Assembly: GCA_947846985.1 (NCBI GenBank)
Contig: CANTUZ010000012.1
Location: 24,328,135 to 24,392,134 of the forward strand
Direction of reading: 5' to 3'
Length of the DNA: 64,000 nucleotides
DNA from: Fratercula arctica
Taxonomy: Eukaryota > Chordata > Aves > Charadriiformes > Alcidae
Part shown: positions 24,493 through 37,400 of the stretch, piece by piece
Layout of the letters: the number at the start of each line of letters is the position of its first letter
Numbering within the stretch: position 1 is the stretch's first letter
Notes under the pieces: generated by a model
The model's database searches: none
What the model was told of the DNA's origin: nothing
The model's input: only the letters and a program-made list of their open reading frames with translations
Made by a program: the position numbers and the translations under genes

Positions 24493-24678
24493 TATACAGA
24501 TACCATTCTGAGCTGGGCAGAAACTAGGATCAGCTGCTCAGCAATGTCTTCTTCCTCTGGACAAGCCTCTAATGCAATGCTCAAAGGAACTCCCCAGGAG
24601 CTGCTGACGACTGGTACCAAGATGGTATTCTAAATGCTGCTATTTCCTCCAACATGTCAGCATTCTGACACACAGCAT

Positions 24679-24757
24679 AAAAAAAAAAAAAAAAACCAAC
24701 ACACACAAAAAACAACAACAACAACAACAACAAAAAAAAAACAACAAAAAAACAAAC
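24679..24757. repeat. Poly-A / (CAA)n low-complexity tract
   Basis: A17 is followed by CA/CAA units and further A runs. ORFs reading poly-Lys/Thr or poly-Phe/Leu across it are artefacts. A poly-A tail of an old retroinsertion is possible but no body was recognised upstream. Confidence 0.9.
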
Positions 24758-25890
24758 CAGGCAGGATTTCATGCTGTCACATACCTCCCACATCCAGAAC
24801 TGCAGCAAGGCATATTTGGGTAAGGACATGTGATTTTGAAAAAAATTAATTTTTTAGAGAAATAATAAAAAAATCAGTAAGATTTTAAATTATGGAGTAG
24901 AATACAAAAGCACTAGAGAAATATGTTAAAAAAAAACCCTCAAGATCAACACCGCAGCAGTGAACAACACAGAAAGTAATACACTTTTATCACCAAAATT
25001 TTTTAAGCAGAAATTTGGTTTAAGCCAATTCAAAAAAATCTTTTCATTCTTTGATCATTTCGCTACAATGGTGCAGAGTACTGAAGTCTTACATGGCACA
25101 CTACAAAATATTAAAAAAAAAATAATACAAAATGCTGGATTGTCAGAGGTATTTTATTTTCTAAGACACAAACATGGTTTTGTCTTTCCCAGCTACACCC
25201 TGCACTGCAAACAAGAGTTTTAATTCAGTAATATTTACAATCTCATGTAACTACTAGTTAGTTTCTGGCATGTAATGTAGGTTCCACAGCTTTCTTTTCT
25301 ACTGCTGAATAGTTCAGTAAGCAGCTTACTGAACTGTAGAAGAAAAATTATTCTGAGCATGACTGCTAATGACTTCTCTGTCTGCCTGATCTTTGATTAC
25401 AGAGCTTGCCGCACCTCCAAGTGACAAACAACTTTATTAAAAAGTATACTAAGCAAAAGGTGCATATGATACTGTGCACACAGATAGTTATGGATAAATA
25501 CCACATCTTATCAAGAGCTCTTATATTACCACCTAACTACTAAGGATTTTTCTCATATTCCATTAAAAGATATTCAAGTCAGGAGTTCTCTTTTGGCCTG
25601 CCCCTTTAGGAAAAGCATTGACAAAGCCATTTCTCACTATGGTGTTTGAAGAGAGAGACGGAAATAAAGAAAACAGAGGATGTAATTGTTATCCACATGT
25701 TAAAATAAATAAGTTACTCTTTCCTTGAGTCTTTCATTGAAACAAAGAGTCCCCTAGCCTCATTATGCTTCAGCGAAGAGATTTGATCTTTGACAGGATA
25801 TGGCTTTTGTAACCAGGAATACGTATTTTTGTTCTTATGGAAGTTGGTCGTGCTTCAAGAATTTTGTGAAGGAATTTGGTCCTATTTAAG

Positions 25891-25911
25891 AAAAAAAAAA
25901 AAAAAAAAAAA
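25891..25911. repeat. A21 homopolymer
   Basis: This is an isolated run of 21 A. The plus-strand sequence before it does not resemble any processed gene copy I recognise. Confidence 0.95.
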
Positions 25912-28900
25912 GGCTTCACACCTGTAGTTCTCACTTGCACAACACACATATTTCTAGCTAAATTCCCTAAAGATTTTGCCTACGCTGTGTCAGGCACTTG
26001 AGCAAAGAACAGAAGAGATTAGCTCTCTACAATTAGCCGGGAGAATATTTATATCACCTTTGGATGAATAGCTATCTGTGTAACCACTGTCTCTACCTGC
26101 TGAAAACAGAGGTTTTGGATCCAGATATTTCTCACAATACGGGAAAAACCAGTAAGTTGGCCCAGTTACTTCAGTTAACGGTAAGGTAAAGAGTAAATTC
26201 CATAGGTTTTATGAAACTTACTCTGAAGATATTACATACAAGTAAACACTAAGATTACAAATACGTTGAATGGTGTATTCCTAAAAATAATTGATCTAGT
26301 AATGCTAACTGTAAGTAACATTTCTTCAATTAAAACTGAAATCCCCATTAATGCTCTGCCAGTATGTACCAGTTCTTAAATTAATGTTACATTTCCTTTT
26401 ATGATTATTACCACAGAATACTGCAGGAGGTGAGAAAGGAATTCATGAGTAGAGCCAATAGGTGATAACTCTACTACAAACTTCAAAGCTATTGCTTCAT
26501 TTCAACAACATCCAGAAAGTAAAATGAAGACCTTTCTGACACTACAAGGGAAACAGTAGTTTTAGAAGATTTCAATCAACAAAACAGAGCAGTCTGAAGC
26601 AGTCAGTTCTGCCCTGTTCAATGATTTTTGGACCTAATTATTTTCTAGCCTCACACAGTACTTATACCTATCACAATTCTAAAATAACCCCAGTTGTCCA
26701 GTTATTCTTGTCCTGCAATGGAACAATCATGTCAAATTACCTCCTCACAGCATTTTCATCAAGAACAAGTGCTTAACTCTGATAACATGCTTGTTCAGCA
26801 AGAACGGGCATTACTGAGTCACGCTAAACACATCGTAGCAGGTTCCGCAAGGTAGAGGGAATGGTTTTACCTTTCAATATTTATGATAACCTTCTGTATT
26901 TGGTTAACTTTAAAAATTTAGTAATCGATTATATGAATATATATAAAACATTATTTGACTGACCATACACATCTGACATGGGAAATGCAATTCACTGCTA
27001 AAAAACAGTATTTGTTATGTACAGACACTTGCTGAGTTAAGCATTTTTATAGCCCTTCTAAGTTCTTCTACCTAAGGTTTCCTCTTTATGCTTGTTAGGG
27101 AATTTAATCATTTAATCTATTAACTCAATCCTAATTAAATACTTAACAGAGATTCCCAAATTCTTTCTGAATCACATAACCAAGTGAGACCTTGCTCCAC
27201 TCCAGGTCACAGTGAAACAAAACACCTGCACAACATACACTGGAATCAAGAACCAGTAAATGGTGCTCATCACATTATATTTATTTTTTATTTTATTTGT
27301 ATTTTGTATTTTATAGTTTCACACTACCTAGTTTGATTTTTTTTTTTATTATACTTAACAATTACTCCAGAAGTTGCCCATATCTTATTTACCAGAAGAA
27401 TCGAGTGCCTAATGGTAGAATGGTAGAAAACACAAAGGCAATTCAGTGCCTTTATGCCAAGTACTCCAGGTTTCAAAAATAAGTGTTTGTAGTTGGATAG
27501 GTTAAACTGAGGAATTAATGTAGGAACTGATAACAAGATGGTTATACACATTTAGACGAATAAATAGCGCCATCCTCGAATTTCTCAGAGTATTTTATTT
27601 TTGTAGGTAATTAACGATTTTCCTAGATCACACTATCAAATCTTGTCCAGATAAACCAGAAACAAAAATCCCTTACAAAAATTTATATTTTGTTACATAA
27701 GTGCCCTGCCTCCTTGCTCTTATACTCTGGGCATTTAAACCAAGAAGAAGCAGTAATTATATAAAATACCATCTGAATTTCTTCTGTAACAACAATCTCC
27801 ACCAATCCTTGAAGAATACAGGAGTGGGAAAAAGAGAAACAGGGCTTTGTTGTAAACTGATTATATCCATATATAAATAAAAAGTAGTTCCTTCTTCCTG
27901 ACTCACTCATACCTGCATAGTAATGACATTAAAAGCAGTGGTTTAACTACTTTGGCAACTCAGCTAAAATGCCTCCAGAGGCAGTTATCACCAGGAAGTA
28001 TCCAAGCCTGTTCATCTCAGAATATCTGCTGAAGGAACACAGCCCGAGGAGTGCTGGAGAACTACCACTTCCGCATGGGAATGCGGGAGCCGTGACAAGA
28101 CAAGCTGGGTTGCTACAGAATTTGGGGTGAAGAGTTCAGGTTTGGGTGGTATGCTATAAGTATATAAGATAGGAAGTTCGAAAGGGAAAGAGAGAAAAGA
28201 GGCTGAGGTCCCAAAATAAAAATAAATGTAGGGCTGGGGTATTTATTCATGGAAATGAGAGTGGAAGAGGACACAGAAGCATATCTCCTCCAGTGCATGA
28301 GTTTGCCTGGCACTGTGCCACAGCACACGACAACTCCCACTGACAAAGCCACTCGGAGCCACTGCTCAGTATGTTCTCAGAGCAGACTAGTTTTCAAAAA
28401 CTTTGCAACATAGACTTCTAGTTAACCCATTCCAGGGTTAAATGTTAATAGCCCTTTTTGAATGGCAGCTTTTGTTGCTCACATAACCAATATAACATGA
28501 TTTCTGACTAATTTTCACTTCTGTTTTGCCTTTTTCTTAATCTGAAACTACTCTCACACTTTATCTCACAATCTTTACAAGGTTTAAAGCATTGAATGAA
28601 TGTAAAAGACCCATCTGGTAGAAGTCACGCCATCAACTTGATAGTACAAAAATTATTTATTAAGATTTTGCCTGAAGTCATACGGAGGATGAAATTTTAC
28701 ATAATTCTCAACATTTAACACGTCTTTCTCTTGCCCAGTGGCCTCTGAGTTCTTATGAACCAAGTTCTAATAATGAGCTGTTCTGCACATAGTACTAATG
28801 ACAGTGAGAGAAAAATGACGCTTTAATTACAGTGATGAGTAGTACAATATACTGGTTTGTTCAATTACTATGTTTGATACAACAGATTGGAAGGTTGATT

Positions 28901-28959
28901 ACTCATTGCAATTTAGGATGAGTCTCAGTTTGAGATCGAATGTAAGAAGCTTCTCATTT

Positions 28960-29160
28960 TCTACAATTTACTGGAGAGGAACTCAGAAAGAACTTAGAAA
29001 CCTAGAAAAACTTAGACCAACCTCCTTCTCAAAGCAAGTCCAACTAGCTCAGGTTTCTCAAGGACTTCTCCAGGCAAATTTTTGGAATCAAAAAGGATGG
29101 AGAATCTACAGCCTCTTTGGACAACCACCTAATGTCTTCCATCATGTTAAGAGTTAGCTG
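28960..29160 (-). mobile_element. CR1 LINE 3' fragment (eroded)
   Basis: Read on the plus strand, this matches the reverse complement of the familiar avian CR1 3' region: agaccaacctccttctcaaa, tagctcaggtttctcaagga, cttctccaggcaaa, then aaggatggagaatctacagc and ctctttggacaacc. The element is therefore on the minus strand, the same orientation as CAMSAP2 transcription. It is 5'-truncated and heavily mutated, which suggests an old insertion. An overlapping plus-strand ORF (28870-29157) is a by-product and not a gene. Confidence 0.82.
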
Positions 29161-31364
29161 GTATCCTTCTCAGTACAAAATCACAGCCTCCTGAAAAAAT
29201 ATATGGCTAAACTAAAACGTAGAGAAAGACTAGGTAGCTCCCATTTGCTTCAAGTACTGAGCTCTCAAGATCACTATTTGTGTCAAGTTTTTGGTTTGTT
29301 TTGTTTTTTAAATAAACACAGAACACTGCTTTCCTACAAGAGGAGAGATTAAATTAGCTGTGGTTCCCTCATTTCTCAAACCAAAAAGGACTCAAAATAG
29401 GGCCAAATCATCAGTGAAAATCTCCAACTAAATTCCAGGATTGTTGCTAAAGAACCTGCTGCTCACCTAAAGCCCAGCTGAACATTGCAAGTTGTCATGC
29501 TGCTCTGTTACAATATAAATCCAGAACACCTTCAATAAAAGTATAAAAAGATGCAGACTTTAATCCAGCATAATTCAGTCTACCACATAAATCCTAAATT
29601 GTTACAAGATGGTATTAACCGTTGAAAACAAACGGGATGTTATGCATTAATTTTTGCATGAAGAGCCAATATAAAGTGTTCCTACATTTTCATCTGCACA
29701 GGCTTCTTATAATTTTCCTTCTGTTTTCCTGTGTCATGTCATTTTTTAATGTTTCATTTACTAACATTATGGTGAGGTGGCTGCATCTGTGCAGTTCTGG
29801 GACGGGCCTTTCAGGGTGAGATCTTAACTCCTACATTCTACTTAATTTCCTCAGGGAATGTGCCCCCCCCCACCCCCGGAACTCATGTGAGACCTTTGCC
29901 AAAATACAATACTGCAAATAGAGACTTAAATTACTCAGGGAAGGCATTTTAAGAACAACTTTTAGTTATAAACAAGAGATTTGGGTTTTTGTTGCAAGTC
30001 TCATATTTGTTTTTGAGAGGTGACCATCGTTCTTGGTCCAAATTTGTATTTTTCTTGTATGTTGGGGAAATGTGTATCTTTCAGCATCTTAAATAAAACA
30101 AAAAATTTAGTGTTGAAACTAATGCCTCTGTCATGCAAGCATCCAAGACCTAGGGACAACTTCATTCTGTCACATGTCAAATATCACCATATTTTTATAA
30201 AACTACTGCCCAAGAGCCTATGAAGTGTTTCTGTGATTGTTTTTTAAACTGCTTATATACAAAACAATCTAGTTTTAGGACAGAAATGTTAGAATCTTTC
30301 TTAGGCTTACCCTTCTTTGTTGATTTAGAAAAATACTGGCTAAAGAAGTCAAACCATTATTTCTGGTCATTTCAACACACTATCTTCAAAAAAGGAAAAC
30401 CAGCTTCAATTTTTATATGAAAACATAATATGAAATCTTCCTGCATTTGCATATGAACAGGGTCCTGATAATTTCCTTGCTGTTTCTTTGTTTACCATAG
30501 AAAGGGCAGAGAAATAACATCATCACACTGATTATTGTAATGCCAATTACATTAAGAATAGGAGGTTTTTGTCCTTTTTCTCAAAGGTTTACAGGAATAT
30601 CACATTTATAGACCATAACACAGCACAGTAAGACATGAGAGCAAAACTGACCTCATCAAACATTTACTTCTGAAATAACAGCCAAGGTCAAAAGAAATGT
30701 CCCAGCCTCTTGCTTAAATCAACTCTATCAGCAGCATTGAAGAAATCAAAGCAGACACAGAACATTATACTGATCACAAGAAACCTGTTTCTCTATGGCT
30801 GTTAATGTAGTAAAACCTTGTAAGTGACAAGCCGCTGAGTAACAGCATTACTAAATCAGACAGCTGACCAACATATTTTCATCTACTTATTAAAGGACTG
30901 TGACAGGTCAGCCACAACAGTGGCTGCTAAACAAGGACATGGTCCACAGCAATGTTACAGCAGAAGGGGGAAAGGTGCATTAGAGTTGTTTTAATAAATA
31001 TATTCAGAAGCTTTTCCACTTGTTTGGTTAATCCAGACTAAACACCAAGCATTAAGAGAGATCTTGAACCTCTAAAGATAAGTAGGGTTTTTTCAGATAA
31101 AGACTCTTACGTATGCACACATGGGCATAGAACAGTTATTTTACTGTAAACTTTATGATCTGTTTTTTCATCTTCCCAACTAACTCTGCACTCAGGTATA
31201 CAATTTATTCTTAAAGAGCAATCTGCATGCCTTCACAGAGATCTCACTGTGCCAATAATCCTTTTTAATAGATTACTTGCACCCAGCAGTGTCCACTTCA
31301 TCCACTGCTATAGATTTTCTCAGGACATCTGGCTGTAGTCCCCACCACAATAGGCTCAGCCTAT

Positions 31365-31420
31365 ATAAATATATATGTATATATGTAGGCTATGCACATG
31401 TGTGTATATATATATATATA
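31365..31420. repeat. TA/TG-rich microsatellite
   Basis: This stretch of alternating TA, TATG and TGTGTATA units ends in (TA) repeats. It is immediately preceded by the short inverted repeat TAGGCT-c-AGCCTA at 31351-31363. Confidence 0.85.
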
Positions 31421-34400
31421 GACTATGTTTGCATAAGGAACCGCTGCAGATGAACAGGAGCAGATTGGTAGACAGAAAAGGGTTGTGCTGAGGACGAAAT
31501 ACCTACAATACAGACTTCTGTTGTCAACCATTTCTCCACCTTGAAAATAATCTGGAATTTAAACAGCATATTAGTAAGGCACTAGATTGTCTTTCTATCA
31601 GCTTTTCTCAAAGATGGGAAGGTCAATGGAGTACTAACTAAAGCTTTTCTTAAAAGTTACTTTGGTAAAGGCATGAAAAATAGTTATAGATATGATACTG
31701 TCTTCAGTAAGTACGTTTTCTTTCCAAGAAAACTTTCTTTTTAAAAATGAAAAGGGTAATTAGCTTGTGGCCTACCCATAAAAAACACTAGAATGTTCTT
31801 TTCCAAAGAATTAAGACAGAATAGGAGACCATCATGGACTAGAGACAACTTCTCAGTTAAATGGTAACCAAAGTAAAACGATGTTCGTTTTCATCCTTCA
31901 CAAGTATCTGTTTGTAAACTGATATTTTTTATGACACGAAAATGAATTGGAAAAGTCTCTCTCCTCCATCTCCCTTTGGTAATGAAATAACTGCCAGTTC
32001 ATATGTCTATTTAAAGATTAAAACAATTAACCACACTATCATGTTCTCCTCATGCCTTTTTGGTTCATAATGTTATTCCAGGAGGTGTTGCATAATTAGT
32101 AGCTTTCAAAACAGTAGTCAGTTGCAGCAATAACCTATTCACATTGTAGTAAACAACTATTTTTTTTGGCAAAATATCACTCCTCCTTTTCTCCCAAAGG
32201 CAAGCCGAGTAAGAGGCCATGGTGATAAATGAAACAAAACAGAGAAAACAGCTGAACAGAAGAACACAGTACAGAAACAGGAAAAATGGTAACTCCTATC
32301 CTTTCATTTTCAAAATAACACATTTCAATGACTTCAGATGGCAATTACTAGAATATAAGTATTTGCTGTGCTTCCAAGAACAGCAGTAAATACCAATACT
32401 ATTACATGAAGCCTCTTCTACAAGCACAAGATACACCAGTGCATGCTGTCCAGAAACCACACAATAATGATGAAACATTTGCTTCAGCAAAATGAATGAT
32501 CCCCGTAACTGAACCTCAACTATTAAATCATCTTGTTAACTAGGAAGAAGAGGGGACACGAAGGGAGGGAACGAACGGAAAGCATATTATTTTATGGCTA
32601 TCCTTAAATGATGAATTCAGAGAACAACAGCTTGTTAAACATTAGTTCCCATCAGCAGTGTTGCATACTGCCACAGAGGGATGAGCAGAAGGCCCCACGC
32701 AAACAACACGTAGGGGCATAGTGTGTTTAAAAGCATGCAACTCCCGGCAAGAGTCAGGCAGTTTTATTGATTAGCTACGCTGTTTTGTCCATCAAAAGGC
32801 TATCCTACAATCACAGGACAAGACTGTTTGGTGGGCAGTTTGGGTGTTGAACGTGGAGGAATTCAAAACAGTTTTGTCTGGAAGATTTGGAGAATAAGGT
32901 AGTGTGAATAGTAAGGACTGCAGAAGAATGACATCAAGCCAGGCCAAAATCTTGGGAGAGATGCTGCTGCAAGAATTTAATTGATTTTTTTTTAATTTAA
33001 TTAAATTAATCCAAGAAAAGTACAAATTGTTTCCTGATTTTCTTCTTAATTTCTGACTGCCTTATTTTGCTTGTGTTTTAAGTCTGTTTCTGGTTTGTTT
33101 GGGATTTTTCCCACACCTCCTTCTCATTAAAATTATAAATTGACTGACATCTGTTGTTTCAAGCATCCAGACTCTGTAATCCCATAATCCTTAAATGGGA
33201 AATGATAATTATTGAGAAACTTGTCTGAACTACATGCGAGATACATTACTGTACATTTTAGCAACCATTTTAAAATCATTGGTTTCAAGTATGTTACATC
33301 AGAATTGAAGGCAGTATCTGTAACTTATGTTACCTAAATCCCCAAAGTCAAATTTTATCAAGTCTAAAAAGCTGTCTGTCTGCATAGCCAGCTCAATCTG
33401 TAGTATTTCAAAAAGTAAAAATAAGTATTGTGATAGTATAAGATGGAATGGACACTATAAGAAAAGCTGGTATATAATTCTCACTAAAGAAGAAATATGA
33501 GACCACATTTATTGTTCACATGGAACAGGCAATACACATTACAATATCTACATAATCATCCAAAACATATGATAAATCCAAATCAATAAGCAATTTTGCC
33601 AAAGAAAATTCTTACAGTACATGTTATAGATATGAAAGACTGGGCAGAAAAACTTAATCTGTATTAAAAATTGTCAATATTTAAAAGTGTACTTTAAAAC
33701 ATAATTTAGATAAATTTGGGGTTTGCTCAATAGTGTTAATTACTCTGCCTTATACAAGATATAACAGTAAGATGAACTGTTGTTACTCAGTTGGTTTCTC
33801 ATTTCTTAATATTTTACTCTATTATAAACAACAACGAGGATTTTTATTTGCTTATTTCCTATACTTTTCCATAGCTGGCAAAACTGATTACTCTTATAGC
33901 CATTAAGCAATACAAACCCACTCTCCAAATATCGTACACTTGCATACCAAGTGATCCAGATTTTGATGCTAATTAGTCATTTGGTGCATTTGTCATTTTT
34001 GGATTTCCATGGTAATCAGGATTACAGGAAACGTCACAAGAAAGTGTTAAAAAAAAAAATCTAGGTAATTTTAAGTTGCTATTAAATATTAATTCAGAGC
34101 AGAACAAGAAGACAGATGATGTTACTCTCCAGAATATTTTTCAATTTATTTTTTCGCCTCAGCTCTTCACTGCTCCAGATTATAAAGGTTACTCATTATA
34201 ACTGCTTCTTTAACATTATTCTCTCGGATAATTTCCACTTGAATTATAACATCTTGCATTATTATCAGTTATGTTCTATGTTATGGGAAAGGTGACTACA
34301 CGTGAACAATCATGTAGAGCCACCTCTTTGGCACAGGATTTTTCCCTCCCATTCTTAACAGTAGATAATGAATAAACTTTGCATTTCCAAAAGAACTTCT

Positions 34401-37400
34401 GTTACCATCTTTCCACTCAGGCATAATCAAAACCTGCCAAAACATTCAAACAGTGGCTTTTAATAAATTTAGCCTTCATTAAGACTAAACACACCATTTG
34501 TGATTGTTTTTCAAATCATTACTAACATGGACATAAAGCTCACTGTATTCATCCCCAAACACAGAACAGTCACTATTTTGAGACATTTTACTTAAGAGCG
34601 ATGATGGACAGTCTTTTCCAAGTTCCATGTTGGATACATAGGCACACATACCAAGCAAGGCAAAGAGGCCCTATAGAGTCCCATGAAATAACACAAGGCC
34701 AGATGAATGCCAAGCCTACAAGAGAACGTACACATGGTTTCTCCTCGAACAGATGGGCCTGTGATATTTTAGCTTCCAGTAACATGTACTTAGTGTCTAA
34801 AATGCAGCTACAGTGGATATATTAATTTAAAGCATTATTTCATTATCCCACAACAGATGAAAGGTATAGGTAGAGAAGTGAGGGATCTCAGATGACTAAA
34901 GAACTATTTCACAGGCTTATAATCATTGATGGACATGAATCACACATGCACGTGTAATCACTTTAAATAAATTAAGTTTCATTTCATAAAGACAATCTCA
35001 AATTTTTGCTGCAAAGAAAAAAGACAAAAAGATAATAAAATAGGATAAAGTGATAGGAACATTCATATTAGTATACAAACTTTCTACTGTGTCTGGCACT
35101 CTTCCCGTTCATCCTCTTTGCACTTGGGTTCAAAATAAATACTGACCATCAAAAAGTATATGGTGTAACAGCTGCTATACAGTTCAGGTGTGTCATTTTC
35201 ACTATCAAATCCAAATCACCTTATTTTGGATGTGCCTTTGGCAGATGAGAAAGTAGCTGTTTAATGCAAGTTACTCATACTGAAAAAATGGACAAAACAA
35301 AATCAGTTTTGCACTTCCAATGAACAAGCACAGAGAGGTTCAACCAGAGCAGCTACTACAGACAAGAGGAACGTTAACATCCCTAATTCCTTTCTTCTCT
35401 GTCCACTATAGTCTGCGACTTCCCTGTACCATCCCAGGACGTGCGGTCACACAACAGGAAATGTGCTTCCAGCTCCATCCTTCACCCAGGCTCCATAGCA
35501 GCAAATTGGGCTGTTTGCCGGGACATTACAGCCGCAGCAGGAAGCGCTCTGAGCAGAGTTTGCTGTTCAGATACCCGTTTCCCAGATCCACTGCAGAAAA
35601 GGCTGTAGGCTGGCAGGCAGCCAGACGGACCATACTGATTTACCAGACAGTTTTGACTATAACTATGAAGCGGTTCAAAATAAAGAAAAGGCATGATAAT
35701 AGTGACTCTCCCAACTTTTTACTTGGATACTATTTAAAATACTTCTATTGTTTATTAACTTGACCTTTACAATGGCTTTTGAATTGATCCCTAACTGACT
35801 ATACTGGGATTCTCTTTACATAAACCATCCCAAGCAGTGGTCGTGAGAGCCCACCCCACAGCTAACCTCATTTATATACTGAGCATGATGTCTATGGTAC
35901 AGAATATTCCACTGGCCATTCCACTGTTCTGTCTAGGCTTCTTCTCAGCTTTGATGGGAAGCTGAAAAAAGTCCTTGAAAGCTATAAACATTGCCTGGCA
36001 TCAACTAAAATAGTAGTATTGACATTCCTTTCATACCAAATCTGAAACACAATAACCAGTAGAAAGAAAATTAATTCTGTCCCAGCTGAAACAAGGACAT
36101 ACCTAATACTAAACGAACTAAAACTTAAGGCTCTTTATATTCTTAACATCTTATTTCCCTACTTGTAGATTTGGCCAAGTAACACTCTCTTATATTTGTT
36201 TATGTATACACATTTACACACACACACAAATACATCTATAGGAATAAGATGTAGCTTTGAACGTATGTAGCAAATTATGTTACAATAGGCCTGAAACAAT
36301 GAGAACGGATCAGTCATTCAAAAGCATCATCCCTTTGGGATGTGAATGAAACAGGCTGTCATATTTCGACACGAACATCATGCTTTTGCCAGAGTCCCAA
36401 GACAATATATGAAAACACCACTCTGCGTTTTTCTAGATTTCCAATATTTGGCATTGCCACTAATTTTTTTTACTTTTTTTGTGCACAGTAAGATATAGAA
36501 ATAGTATTCCCAATTTATTTTACAGACACTGGTGTTTATATTAAGAAATTGTTTTTAAACAGATTGTTTTTACAGAGCAATCAGCTATTACAAACACCAG
36601 TTGTGTATTGTTCCAGACATTTGCCTAACAAGTCTTGCCCAGCTGTTTACAAACTTGGGACCTTTTCATTACACTGTTAGCCTGATCCAACACAAAAACC
36701 TGCCGTTAAATACCCTGGTATTTCAACAAGACACTGGATGAAACAATTTAAACTCTCCACTAATTACTGATAATGAATGTACTGCCAAGATATAGTGAAT
36801 ATATTCATATTCGTAAACATACTGCTATACAATTATGTTAAAACGCGGTGCTTGATGGGATAGAGACAAACAATTCTTTCACAAAACCAAATAAATAACA
36901 TAGATAAATATATATATAGGCCCAAATTTATAGTCTTTTCACTCAATTCTCCAGATTTTATTCTGTATTTGATTTATTTAATAAACATTTCACCAAAATA
37001 GTAAGCAGCCCTACCTTAAGCACTGTCTACTACAGCTTGAAATTTACAACAATCTAATGCAGGGAAAAACAAGTGACCTACCAAGCTTTCAAATTTCACC
37101 TCAGAATATCATTTAGCTTTCAATATATAATCACATTTAAACTACTTATGCAAATGCAGCTAACTGCATCCTCTAAAAAGGTATGTGAAATACATATAAG
37201 ACTGGAAAAATAGTTTCTGTAATTAACAGTCTATTGTGACATGCTTTTTCACAACAGCAAGTACAAAAGTTCACTTCTGAGACCAAGTACTAGACTTATC
37301 AAGAAGTTAAACAATTCATAACAAAAACTATGTTTAAAGTAACAGGAATAAAATAAACTTCCACTCAAAGTAACATGTATCTTGATGGCTCCAATAAGTT

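Noticed and set aside
24581..24849. Overlapping Lys/Thr-rich and Phe/Leu-rich ORFs
   Set aside because: Created entirely by the poly-A/(CAA)n tract.
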